Source: Sympetrum striolatum (taxonomy: Eukaryota > Arthropoda > Insecta > Odonata > Libellulidae). From it: a DNA stretch of 64,000 nt. The stretch spans positions 124,001 to 188,000 of the forward strand of contig CANPUZ010000073.1 in the NCBI GenBank assembly GCA_947579665.1. The letters run 5' to 3'. The notes beneath the pieces are model-generated. The model ran no database searches and was not told the origin of the DNA. It worked only from the letters and a program-made list of their open reading frames with translations. Of the stretch, positions 37,858 to 48,870 are shown in pieces (positions within the stretch are counted from its first letter, which is position 1; every line of letters begins with the position of its first letter). Position numbers and translations under genes: made by a program.

Positions 37858-40800
37858 TCGATACAATAAGGAAAATTAAGGGAAAAAAAGAGGAAAAAAA
37901 TTGATATTTCGCTCAAATTATTCAATTTTCTTGCTTTTTTCGGTCAAATCTCGATAATATAAGGAAAATTAAGGGACAAAAAGAGGATAAAAATTGATAT
38001 TTCGCTAAAATTATTCGGTTTTCTTGCTTTTTTCGGTCAAATCTCGATAAAATAAGGAAAATCAAGGGAAAAAAGGTGATAAAAATTGATATATCGCTAA
38101 AATTATTCGTTTTTCTTGATTTTTTCGGTCAAATCTCGATAAAATAAGGAAAATTAAGGGATAAAAAGAGGAAAAAAATTGAAATTTCGCTAAAATTGTT
38201 CGTTTTTCTAGCTTTTTTTGGTCAAATCTCGATAAAATAAGGAAAATTAAGCGAAAAAGAGAGGAAAAAAATTGAAATTTCGCTAAAATTATTCGTTTTT
38301 CTTGCTTTTTTTGGTCAAATCTCGATAAAATAAGGAAAATTAAGGGAAAAAAGAGGAAAAAAATATAAATTCGCTAAAATTATTCGTTTTTCTTGCTTTT
38401 TTCGGTCAAATATCGATAAAATAAGGAAAATCAAGGGAAAAGAGATGATAAAAATTGATATTTAGCTAAAATTATTCGTTTTTCTTGCTATTTTCGGTTA
38501 AATCTCGAAAAATGTGGAAAATTAAGGGAAAAAAAGAGGAAAAAAATTGACATTTCGCTAAAATTATTCGTTTTTCTTGCTTTTTTATGTCAAATCTCGA
38601 TAAAATAACGAAAATTAAGGGAAAAAAAGAGGAAAAAAATTGAAATTTCGCTAAAATTATTCGTTTTTCTTGCTTTTTTCGGTCAAATCTCGATAAAATA
38701 AGGAAAATTAAGGGAAAAAAAGAGGACAAAAGTTAAAATTTCGCTAAAATTATTCGTTTTTCTAGCTTTTTTCGGTCAAATCTCGATAAAATAAGGAAAA
38801 TTAAGGGAAAAGAGAGGATAAAAATTGATATTTCGCTAAAATTATTTTTTTTTCTTGCTTTTTTCGGTCAAATCTCGATAAAATAAGGAAAATCAAGGGA
38901 AAAAAGATGATAAAAATTGATATTTCGCTAAAATTATTCGTTTCTCTTTTTTTTTCGGTCAAATCTCGATAAAATGAGGAAAATTAAGGGAAAAAAAGAG
39001 GAAAAAAATTGAAATTTCGCTAAAATTATTCGTTTTTCTTGCTTTTTCGGTCAAATCTCGATAAAATAAGGAAAATTAAGGGAAAAAAAGAGGAAAAAAA
39101 TTGAAATTTCGCTAAAATTATTCGTTTTTCTTGCTTTTATCGGTCCAATCTCGATAAAATAAGGAAAATTAAGGGAAAAAAGAGGATAAAAATTGATATT
39201 TCGCTAAAATTATTCGTTTTTCTTGCTTTTTTCGGTCAAATCTCGATAAAATAAGGAAAATTAACTGAAAAAAGAGGAAAAAACTTGAAATTATGCAAAA
39301 ATTATTCGGTTTTTCTTCCTTTTTTCGGTCAAATCTCGATAAAATAAGGAAAATAAAGGGAAAAAAAGAGGAAAAAAATTGAAATTTCGCTAAAATTATT
39401 CGTTTTTCTTGCTTTTTTCGGTCAAATCTCGATAAAATAAGGAAAATCAAGGGAAAAAAGGTGATAAAAATTGATATATCGCTATAATTATTCGTTTTTC
39501 TTGATTTTTTCGGTCAAATCTCGATAAAATAAGGAAAATTAAGGGATAAAAAGAGGAAAAAAATTGAAATTTCGCTAAAATTGTTCGTTTTTCTAGCTTT
39601 TTTTGGTCAAATCTCGATAAAATAAGGAAAATTAAGCGAAAAAGAGAGGAAAAAAATTGAAATTTCGCTAAAATTATTCGTTTTTCTTGCTTTTTTTGGT
39701 CAAATCTCGATAAAATAAGGAAAATTAAGGGAAAAAAGAGGAAAAAAATATAAATTCGCTAAAATTATTCGTTTTTCTTGCTTTTTTCGGTCAAATATCG
39801 ATAAAATAAGGAAAATCAAGGGAAAAGAGATGATAAAAATTGATATTTAGCTAAAATTATTCGTTTTTCTTGCTATTTTCGGTTAAATCTCGAAAAATGT
39901 GGAAAATTAAGGGAAAAAAAGAGGAAAAAAATTGAAATTTCGCTAAAATTATTCGTTTTTCTTGCTTTTTCGGTCAAATCTCGATAAAATAAGGAAAATT
40001 AAGGGAAAAAAAGAGGAAAAAAATTGAAATTTCGCTAAAATTATTCGTTTTTCTTGCTTTTATCGGTCAAATCTCGATAAAATAAGGAAAATTAAGGGAA
40101 AAAAGAGGATAAAAATTGATATTTCGCTAAAATTATTCGTTTTTCTTGCTTTTTTCGGTCAAATCTCGATAAAATAAGGAAAATTAAGGGAAAAAAGAGG
40201 AAAAAACTTGAAATTATGCAAAAATTATTCGTTTTTCTTCCTTTTTTCGGTCAAATCTCGATAAAATAAGGAAAATAAAGGGAAAAAAAGAGGAAAAAAA
40301 TTGAAATTTCGCTAAAATTATTCGTTTTTCTTGCTTTTTTCGGTCAAATCTCGATAAAATAAGGAAAATTAAGGGAAAAAAAGAGGAAAAAAATTGATAT
40401 TTCGCTCAAATTATTCAATTTTCTTGCTTTTTTCGGTCAAATCTCGATAATATAAGGAAAATTAAGGGACAGAAAGAGGATAAAAATTGATATTTCGCTA
40501 TAATTATTCGGTTGTCTTGCTTTTTTCGGTCAAATCTCGATAAAATAAGGAAAATCAAGGGAAAAAAGGTGATAAAAATTGATATATCGCTAAAATTATT
40601 CGTTTTTCTTGATTTTTTCGGTCAAATCTCGATAAAATAAGGAAAATTAAGCGAAAAAGAGAGGAAAAAAATTGAAATTTCGCTAAAATTATTCGTTTTT
40701 CTTGCTTTTTTTGGTCAAATCTCGATAAAATAAGGAAAATTAAGGGAAAAAAGAGGAAAAAAATATAAATTCGCTAAAATTATTCGTTTTTCTTGCTTTT

Positions 40801-42060
40801 TTCGGTCAAATATCGATAAAATAAGGAAAATCAAGGGAAAAGAGATGATAAAAATTGATATTTAGCTAAAATTATTCGTTTTTCTTGCTATTTTCGGTTA
40901 AATCTCGAAAAATGTGGAAAATTAAGGGAAAAAAAGAGGAAAAAAATTGACATTTCGCTAAAATTATTCGTTTTTCTTGCTTTTTTATGTCAAATCTCGA
41001 TAAAATAACGAAAATTAAGGGAAAAAAAGAGGAAAAAAATTGAAATTTCGCTAAAATTATTCGTTTTTCTTGCTTTTTTCGGTCAAATCTCGATAAAATA
41101 AGGAAAATTAAGGGAAAAAAAGAGGACAAAAGTTAAAATTTCGCTAAAATTATTCGTTTTTCTAGCTTTTTTCGGTCAAATCTCGATAAAATAAGGAAAA
41201 TTAAGGGAAAAGAGAGGATAAAAATTGATATTGTGCTAAAATTATTCGTTTTTCTTACTTTTTTCGGTCAAATCTCGATAAAATAAGGAAAATTAAGGGA
41301 AAAAAAGAGGATAAAAATTGATATTTCGCTAAAATTATTCGTTTTTCTTGCTTTTTTCGGTCAAATCTCGATAAAATAAGGAAAATTAAGGGAAAAAAGA
41401 GGAAAAAAATAGAAATTTCGCTAAAATTATTCGTTTTTCTTGCTTTTTTCGGTCAAATCTCGATAAAATAAGGAAAATTAAGGGTAAAAAAGAGGAAAAA
41501 AATTGAAATTTCGGAAAAATTATTCGTTTTTCTTGCTTTTTCGGTCAAATCTCGATAAAATAAGGAAAATTAAGGGAAAAAAAGAGGAAAAAAATTGAAA
41601 TTTCGCTAAAATCATTCGTTTTTTCTTGCTTTTTTCGGTCAAATCTCGATAAAATAAGGAAAATTAAGGGAAAAAAGAGGATAAAAATTGAAATTTCGCT
41701 AAAATTATTCGTTTTTCTTGCTTTTTTCGGTCAAATCTCGATAAAATAAGGAAAATTAAGGGAAAAAGAGAGGAAAAAAATTGAAATTTCGCTAAAATTA
41801 TTCGTTTTTCTTGCTTTTTTCGGTCAAATCCCGATAAAATAAGGAAAATTAAGGGAAAAAAGAGGAAAAAAATTGAAATTCGCTAAAATTATTCGTTTTT
41901 CTTGCTTTTTTTGGTCAAATCTCGATAAAATGAGGAAAATTAAGGGAAAAAAAGAGGATAAAAATTGATATTTCGCTAAAATTATTCGTTTTTCTTGCTT
42001 TTTTCGGTCAAATATCGATAAAATAAGGAAAATCAAGGGAAAAAAGATGATAAAAATTGA
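37858..42060. repeat. Higher-order repeat, ~4.34 kb unit, copy 2
   Basis: Second copy of the ~47-monomer unit. Near 41.3 kb it lacks one monomer present in copy 1 (the GCATAAAATTATTCG unit near 36.98 kb), after which the offset drops from 4,343 to 4,249 bp. The match stops near 42,060, where this copy runs into a GATATTTAGC monomer. Confidence 0.83.
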
Positions 42061-42772
42061 TATTTAGCTAAAATTATTCGTTTTTCTTGCTATTTTCGGT
42101 CAAATCTCGAAAAATGTGGAAAATTAAGGGAAAAAAAGAGGAAAAAAATTGACATTTCGCTAAAATTATTCGTTTTTCTTGCTTTTTTATGTCATATCTC
42201 GATAAAATAACGAAAATTAAGGGAAAAAAAGAGGAAAAAAATTGAAATTTCGCTAAAATTATTCGTTTTTCTTGCTTTTTTCGGTCAAATCTCGATAAAA
42301 TAAGGAAAATTAAGGGAATAAAAGAGGATAAAAATTGAAATTTCGCTAAAATTATTCGTTTTTCTAGCTTTTTTCGGTCAAATCTCGATAAAATAAGGAA
42401 AATTAAGGGAAAAGAGAGGATAAAAATTGATATTGTGCTAAAATTATTCGTTTTTCTTACTTTTTTCGGTCCAGTCTCGATAAAATGAGGAAAATTAATG
42501 GAAAAAAAGAGGAAAAAAATTGAAATTTCGGAAAAATTATTCGTTTTTCTTGCTTTTTCGGTCAAATCTCGATAAAATAAGGAAAATTAAGGGAAAAAAA
42601 GAGGAAAAAAATTGAAATTTCGCTAAAATTATTCGTTTTTTCTTGCTTTTTTCGGTCAAATCTCGATAAAATAAGGAAAATTAAGGGAAAAAAGAGGATA
42701 AAAATTGATATTTCGCTAAAATTATTCGTTTTTCTTGCTTTTTTCGGTCAAATCTCGATAAAATAAGGAAAA

Positions 42773-43069
42773 TTAAGGGAAAAAATCCGATGTAGCACAG
42801 CACATGACTTTCTCCATATATATAACATGTAAATATTTATCTACGGCAGTAATTTCGAACTCTAAATTCCATCTAAACTCGGAAGATGAGTGATTAATAT
42901 ATATATTATTATCTTTGACGCAATAAACATTATAAATAATGTTTTTCGGGACATGTTCGATGAAAAACAATGAAATTGGCCTTTCGCCCAGAGCGCCCGC
43001 AAAGTACATAATCAGCAACTTCCGGTTTATCAGTATTTCATGAATAACTCCTAAGAACCGGTGATACAA
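42773..43069 (-). other. 98-codon open frame in the 1.02 kb insertion, doubtful
   Basis: Runs on the minus strand from an ATG at 43069 and ends with a few codons that already lie in satellite DNA. The product contains GALGERPISLFFIEHVPKNI and a fairly mixed composition, unlike the low-complexity frames of the satellite. It matches no family I can recall, and I see no intron signals or upstream promoter. It may be a degraded piece of coding sequence carried by the mobile element, or chance. Confidence 0.15.
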
Positions 43070-43314
43070 AAATATGTTTCATACAAAAGTTATAGTAAAT
43101 TTAATTTACTAAAACAATTATAATTGATAGTATATACCTTAATATCATATTTACGGAGATATTTTGAAAACCGGAAATGAGCTTAGAAGAATGAAGCTCG
43201 ACTTCCGGTCACCGATATAAACGAAAAACTAATCAACTCTAAAGAAATCAACCAAAATACTATTTATAAAATTTGGTGTTGATCCAACTAATACTTTTCA
43301 TGTTAGAGCGCCCA
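42990..43314. repeat. Diverged tandem repeat inside the insertion, copy 1 (325 bp)
   Basis: Starts AGAGCGCCCGCAAAGTACAT. It shares with the next copy the blocks CTTCCGGTTTATCAGTA, AACCGGTGATACAAAAATAT, GGAGATATTTTGAAAACCGG and AAAACTAATCAACTCT. The copies differ by many substitutions and small indels, so this duplication is far older than those in the surrounding satellite. Confidence 0.85.
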
Positions 43315-43621
43315 CAAAGTACATAATCAGATACTTCCGGTTTATCAGTACTTCACGAATAACTCCTAATCAACCGGTGATACAAAAATATCTTAAATAC
43401 AAAAGTTATAGTAAATTACATTATCTAAAACTTTTATAAGTAATACAATACACGTATATATCATATTTATGGAGATATTTTGAAAACCGGAAATGAGCTT
43501 TAATGAATAAAGCTCGACTTCCGGTGGACCGATTGACTCCAAAAACTAATCAACTCTGACAGCACACACCACAGTGCTGTATATGAAGTTTGGTATTGAT
43601 ACGACTAACAGTTTTTACGTT
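43315..43621. repeat. Diverged tandem repeat inside the insertion, copy 2 (307 bp)
   Basis: Starts AGAGCGCCCACAAAGTACAT and ends where a third AGAGCGCCCAC begins (43622), which runs straight into the CA microsatellite. It carries the same CCGG-containing inverted segments as copy 1. Confidence 0.85.
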
Positions 43622-43634
43622 AGAGCGCCCACTA

Positions 43635-43635
<1 letters not shown>

Positions 43636-43673
<38 letters not shown>
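43636..43673. repeat. (CA)19 microsatellite
   Basis: Thirty-eight bases of perfect CA dinucleotide, followed by one T and a further short CA stretch to about 43,680. It lies immediately after the third AGAGCGCCC start within the 1.02 kb insertion. Confidence 0.97.
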
Positions 43674-43678
<5 letters not shown>

Positions 43679-43775
43679 ACAGACATCATTCCGAAAATGG
43701 TCAAAACGTGTTCTAGGGACCCCAAAACGTGTATTTCCGTTGAAATCTCGAAGTCGAATTTTTTCATGAAAACAA

Positions 43776-43808
43776 TACTTTCTCTATACTTCGTATATGG
43801 AGAAAGTA
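43776..43808. other. Terminal hairpin of the 1.02 kb insertion
   Basis: TACTTTCTCTATAC and GTATATGGAGAAAGTA form an imperfect stem around TTC at the right end. The right arm includes the 14-bp inverted repeat shared with the left end. Probably a recognition structure of the element. Confidence 0.6.
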
Positions 43809-44010
43809 AAAAGAGGAAAAAAATTGAAATTTCGCTAAAATTATTCGTTTTTCTTTCTTTTTTCGGTCAAATCTCGATAAAATAAGGAAAATTAAGGGAA
43901 TAAAAGAGGATAAAAATTGATATCTCGCTAAAATTATTCGTTTTTCTTGCTTTTTTCAAGCAAATCTCGATAAAATAAGGAAAATTAAGGGAAAAAAAGA
44001 GGAAAAAAAT
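43808..44010. repeat. Satellite family A remnant right of the insertion
   Basis: About two monomers with family A features (TTTTTTCGGTCAAATCTCG; then TTTTTCTTGC with TTTTTTCAAGC). They show that the insertion fell within family A and that the family switch is a separate event just downstream. Confidence 0.9.
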
Positions 44011-45744
44011 TGAAAATTCGCCAAAATTATTCGTTTGTGTTGCTTTTTTCCATATAAGATCGATGAAATTAGGAAAATTAAGGGAAAAAAGAGGAAAAAA
44101 ATTGAATATTCGCTAAAATTATTCCTTTTTGTTGCTTTTTTCGATAATAAATCGAAGAAATAAGGAAAATAAAGGGAAAAAAGAGGAAAAAAATTGAAAA
44201 TTCGCTAAAATTATTCGTTTTTGTTGCTTTTTTCGATAATAAATCGATAAAATGAGGAAAATTAAGGGAAAAAAAGAGGAAAAAAATTGAAATTTCGCTC
44301 AAATTATTCGTTTTTGTTGCTTTTTTCGATAATAAATCGACAAAATGCGGAAAATTAAGGGAAAAAAAGAGGAAAAAAATTGAAATTTCGCTCAAATTAT
44401 TAGTTTTGTTGCTTTTTTCGATAATAAATCGATTAAATGAGGAAAATTAAGGGAAAAAAAGGGGAAAAAAATTGAAATTTCGCTCAAATCATTAGTTTTT
44501 GTTGCTTTTTTCGATAATAAATCGATAAAATGAGGAAAATTAAGGGAAAAGAAGAGGAAGAAAATTGAAATTTCGCCGAAATTATTTGTTTTTGTTGCTT
44601 TTTTCGATAATAAATCGATAAAATGAGGAAAATTAAGGGAAAAGAAGAGGAAGAAAATTGTAATTTCGCCGAAATTATTTGTTTTTGTTGCTTTTTTCGA
44701 TAATAAATCGATAAAATGAGGAAAATTAAGAGAAATAAAGAGGAAAAAATTGAAAATTCGCTAAAATTATTCGTTTTTGTTGCTTTTTTAGATAATAAAT
44801 CGATAAAATGAGGAAAATTAAGAGAAATAAAGAGGAAAAAAATTGAAAATTCGCCAAAATTATTCGTTTTTGTTGCTTTTTTCCATATAAAATCGAAGAA
44901 ATGAGGAAAATTAAGGGAAAAAGAGTGGAAAAAAATTGAAATTTTTCAAAAATTATTGGTTTTTGTTGCTTATTTTGATAAAAAATCGATAAAATTAGGA
45001 AAATTAAGGGAAAAAAAGAGGAAAAAAATTGAAATTTCGCCAAAATTATTCGTTTTTGTTGCTTTTTTCCATATAAAATCGATGAAATGAGGAAAATTAA
45101 GAGAAAAAAAGAGGAAAAAAATTGAAATTTCGCAAAAATTATTCGTTTTTGTTGCTTTTTTCCATATAAAATCGATGAAATGAGGAAAATTAAGGGAAAA
45201 AAAGAGGAAAAAAATTGAAATTTCGCAAAAATTATTCGTTCTTGTTGCTTATTTCGATAAAATTAGGAAAATTAAGGGAAAAAAGAGGAAAAAAATTGAA
45301 AATTCGCTAAAATTATTCGTTTTTGTTGCTTTTTTAGATAATAAATCGATAAAATGAGGAAAATTAAGAGAAATAAAGAGGAAAAAAATTGAAAATTCGC
45401 CAAAATTATTCGTTTTTGTTGCTTTTTTCCATATAAAATCGAAGAAATGAGGAAAATTAAGGGAAAAAGAGAGGAAAAAAATTGAAATTTTTCAAAAATT
45501 ATTGGTTTTTGTTGCTTATTTTGATAAAAAATCGATAAAATTAGGAAAATTAAGGGAAAAAAAGAGGAAAAAAATTGAAATTTCGCCAAAATTATTCGTT
45601 TTTGTTGCTTTTTTCCATATAAAATCGATGAAATGAGGAAAATTAAGGGAAAAAAAGAGGAAAAAAATTGAAATTTCGCAAAAATTATTCGTTCTTGTTG
45701 CTTATTTCGATAAAATTAGGAAAATTAAGGGAAAAAAGAGGAAA

Positions 45745-46865
45745 AAAATTGAAATTTCGCTAAAATTATTCGTTTTTGTTGCTTTTTTCGATAATAAATC
45801 GATAAAATTAGGAAAATTAAGGAAAAAAAAAAGGAAAAAAATTGAAATTTCGCCGAAATTATTCGTTTTTGTTGCTTTTTTCGATTATAAATCGATTAAA
45901 TGAGGAAAATTAAGGGAAAAAAAGAGGAAAAAAATTGAAATTTCGCTAAAAGTATTTGCTTTTGTTGCTTTTTTCGATAATAAATTGAGAAAATGAGGAA
46001 AATTAAGAAACAAAAAGGAAAAAAATTGAAATTTCGCCGAAATTATTCGTTTTTGTTGCTTTTTTCCATATAAAATCGATGAAATGAGGAAAATTAAGGG
46101 AAAAAAAGAAGAAAAAAATTGAAATTTCGCAAAAATTATTCGTTTTTTTTGCTTTTTTCGATAATAATTCAGTAAAATGAGGAAAATTAAGGAAAAAAAC
46201 AGGAAAAAAATTGAAATTTCGCCGAAGTTATTCGTTTTTGTTGCTTTTTACGATAATAAATCGATAAAATGAGGAAAATTAAGGGAAAAAAAGAGGAAAA
46301 AAATTGAAATTTCGCTAAAATTATTCGTTTTTGTTGCTTTTTTCGATAATAAATCGATAAAATTAGGAAAATTAAGGAAAAAAAAAAGGAAAAAAATTGA
46401 AATTTCGCCGAAATTATTCGTTTTTGTTGCTTTTTTCGATTATAAATCGATTAAATGAGGAAAATTAAGGGAAAAAAAGAGGAAAAAAATTGAAATTTCG
46501 CTAAAAGTATTTGCTTTTGTTGCTTTTTTCGATAATAAATTGAGAAAATGAGGAAAATTAAGAAACAAAAAGGAAAAAAATTGAAATTTCGCCGAAATTA
46601 TTCGTTTTTGTTGCTTTTTTCCATATAAAATCGATGAAATGAGGAAAATTAAGGGAAAAAAAGAAGAAAAAAATTGAAATTTCGCAAAAATTATTCGTTT
46701 TTTTTGCTTTTTTCGATAATAATTCAGTAAAATGAGGAAAATTAAGGAAAAAAACAGGAAAAAAATTGAAATTTCGCCGAAGTTATTCGTTTTTGTTGCT
46801 TTTTACGATAATAAATCGATAAAATGAGGAAAATTAAGGGAAAAAAAGAGGAAAAAAATTGAAAT
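45745..46865. repeat. 555-bp tandem duplication (six monomers, two copies)
   Basis: About 45,745-46,299 is repeated directly as about 46,300-46,865 at an offset of 555 bp. Both contain the rare variants TAAAAGTATTTGC, AAGAAACAAAAAGG and GATAATAATTCAGTAAAAT. The 53-56.5 kb duplicate of this region has only one copy, so it either arose after the 8.6 kb duplication or was lost from the second copy. Confidence 0.85.
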
Positions 46866-48159
46866 TTCGCTCATATCATTAGTTTTTGTTGCTTTTATAA
46901 ATAATAAATCGATAAAATGAGGAAAATTAAGGGAAAATAAGAGGAAAAAAATTGAAATTTCGCCAAAATTATTCGTTTTTGTTGCTTTTTTCGATAAAAA
47001 AGCGATAAAATGAGGAAAATTAAGGGAAGAAAAGAGGAAAAAAATTGAAAATTCGCCAAAATTATTCGTTTGTGTTGCTTTTTTCCATATAAAATCGATG
47101 AAACTAGGAAAATTAAGACTAAAAAAGAGGAAAAAAATTGAAATTTCGCTCAAATTATTAGTTTTTGTTGCTTTTTTCGATAATAAATCGATAAAATTAG
47201 GAAAATTACGGGAAAAAAATTGAAATTTCGCTCATATTATTAGTTTTTGTTGCTTTTTTCGATAATAAATGGATAAAATTAGGAAAATTAAGAGAAAAAA
47301 AGAGGAAAAAAATTGAAATTTCGCCAAAATTATTCGTTTTTGTTGCTTTTTTCAATAATAAATCGAAAAAAATTAGGAAAATTAAGGGAAAAAAAGAGGA
47401 AAAAAATTGAAATTTCGCTCATATCATTAGTTTTTGTTGCTTTTATAAATAATAAATCGATAAAATGAGGAAAATTAAGGGAAAATAAGAGGAAAAAAAT
47501 TGAAATTTCGCCAAAATTATTCGTTTTTGTTGCTTTTTTCGATAAAAAAGCGATAAAATGAGGAAAATTAAGGGAAAAAAAGAGGAAAAAAATTGAAAAT
47601 TCGCCAAAATTATTCGTTTGTGTTGCTTTTTTCCATATAAAATCGATGAAATTAGGAAAATTAAGGGAAAAAAGAGGAAAAAAATTGAAAATTCGCTAAA
47701 ATTATTCCTTTTTGTTGCTTTTTTCGATAGTAACTCGATAAATTGAGGAAAAGTAAGACTAAAAAAGAGGAAAAAAATTGAAAATTCGCCAAAATTATTC
47801 GTTTGTGTTGCTTTTTTCCATATAAAATCGATGAAATTAGGAAAATTAAGGGAAAAAAGAGGAAAAAAATTGAAAATTCGCTAAAATTATTCCTTTTTGT
47901 TGCTTTTTTCGATAATAAATCGATAAAATGAGGAAAATTAAGGGAAAAGAAGAGGAAGAAAATTGAAATTTCGCCGAAATTATTTGTTTTTCTTGCTTTT
48001 TTCGATAATAAATCGATAAAATGAGGAAAATTAAGGGAAAAGAAGAGGAAGAAAATTGAAATTTCGCCGAAATTATTTGTTTTTGTTGCTTTTTTCGATA
48101 ATAAATCGATAAAATGAGGAAAATAAAGGGAAAAAAATTGAAATTTCGCTCAAATTATT

Positions 48160-48870
48160 TTTTTTTTTGTTTTTTCGATAATAAATCGAAGAAATGAGGA
48201 AAATAAAGGGAAAAAAGAGGAAAAAAATTGAAAATTCGCAAAAATTATTCGTTTTTGTTGCTTTTTTCGATAATAAATCGATAAAATGAGGAAAATTAAG
48301 GGAAAAAAAGAGGAAAAAAATTGAAATTTCGCTCAAATTATTCTTTTTGTTGCTGTTTTCGATAATAAATCGACAAAATGCGGGAAATTAAGGGAAAAAA
48401 ATCGAAATTTCGCTAAAATTTCTTCAATTTTGTTGTTTTTTTAGATAATAAATTGATAAAATGAGGAAAATTAAGGGAAAAAAGAGGAAAAAAATTGAAA
48501 TTTCGCCGAAGTTATTCGTTTTTGTTGCTTTTTTCGATAAAAAAGTGATAAAATGAGGAAAATTAAGTGAAAAAAAGAGGAAAAAAATTGAAAATTCGCC
48601 AAAATTATTCGTTTGTGTTGCTTTTTTCCATATAAAATCGATGAAATTAGGAAAATTAAGGGAAAAAAGAGGAAAAAAATTGAAAATTCGCTAAAATTAT
48701 TCGTTTTTGTTGCTTTTTTCGATAATAAATCGATAAAATGAGGAAAATTAAGACTAAAAAAGAGGAAAAAAATTGAAATTTCGCTCAAATTATTAGTTTT
48801 GTTGCTTTTTTTTATAATAAATCGATTAAATGAGGAAAATTAAGGGAAAAAAAGAGGAAAAAAATTGAAA
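48160..48870. repeat. Segment duplicated at 49.70-50.40 kb (offset ~1,540 bp)
   Basis: The run containing the expanded T-tract, GACAAAATGCGGGAAATT, TAAAATTTCTTCAATTTTG and AAAAAAGTGATAAAAT recurs about 1,540 bp downstream. Its tail (about 48,682-48,861) is also tandemly repeated at ~180 bp, a monomer dimer. Confidence 0.8.

Larger units (their letters stand above)
29317..42785. repeat. Satellite family A, last large block
   Basis: Family A monomers continue without genes. This block is rich in the variants GATATATCGC, TTTTTCTAGC, AAAAATATAAATTCGC and GCGAAAAAGAGAGG. Several layers of tandem duplication are visible: offset 833 bp (about 30.8-31.6 to 31.6-32.45 kb, nine monomers), offset 3,052 bp (about 29.9-31.45 to 32.95-34.48 kb), and the 4,343-bp unit listed separately. 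The block ends in the A-run of a monomer, at the junction with the 1.02 kb insertion. Confidence 0.96.
42786..43807. mobile_element. ~1.02 kb non-satellite interspersed repeat, probable non-autonomous transposon
   Basis: Unique DNA begins abruptly after GGGAAAAA and ends before AAAAAGAGG, so it sits inside the A-run of one family A monomer. Perfect 14-bp inverted repeats, ACTTTCTCCATATA at 42807-42820 and its complement at 43794-43807, mark both sides; the right one ends the insert, the left one lies 21 bp inside. The interior has a diverged tandem repeat starting at AGAGCGCCC (42990, 43315 and a third start at 43622) and then a (CA)19 run. Each tandem copy contains inverted CTTCCGGTTT / AAACCGGAA pairs. 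The only reading frame of note is one of 98 codons on the minus strand, which resembles nothing I recognise. A non-autonomous DNA transposon is the likeliest reading, but I cannot name its family. Confidence 0.65.

Noticed and set aside
1..42785. Many minus-strand reading frames of 60-163 codons rich in F, L, I and K
   Set aside because: They are translations of the satellite: identical blocks recur with the DNA repeats, frames break wherever a 92-bp or shortened unit occurs, and composition is low-complexity. No promoter or domain supports them.
42786..43807. Helitron (because of the hairpin near the right end)
   Set aside because: No TC start or CTRR end at the boundaries, and matching inverted ends fit a cut-and-paste element better.
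43574..43885. 103-codon plus-strand frame in the 1.02 kb insertion
   Set aside because: A large part is the CA microsatellite read as alternating T and H, and its end is satellite DNA. No recognisable domain.
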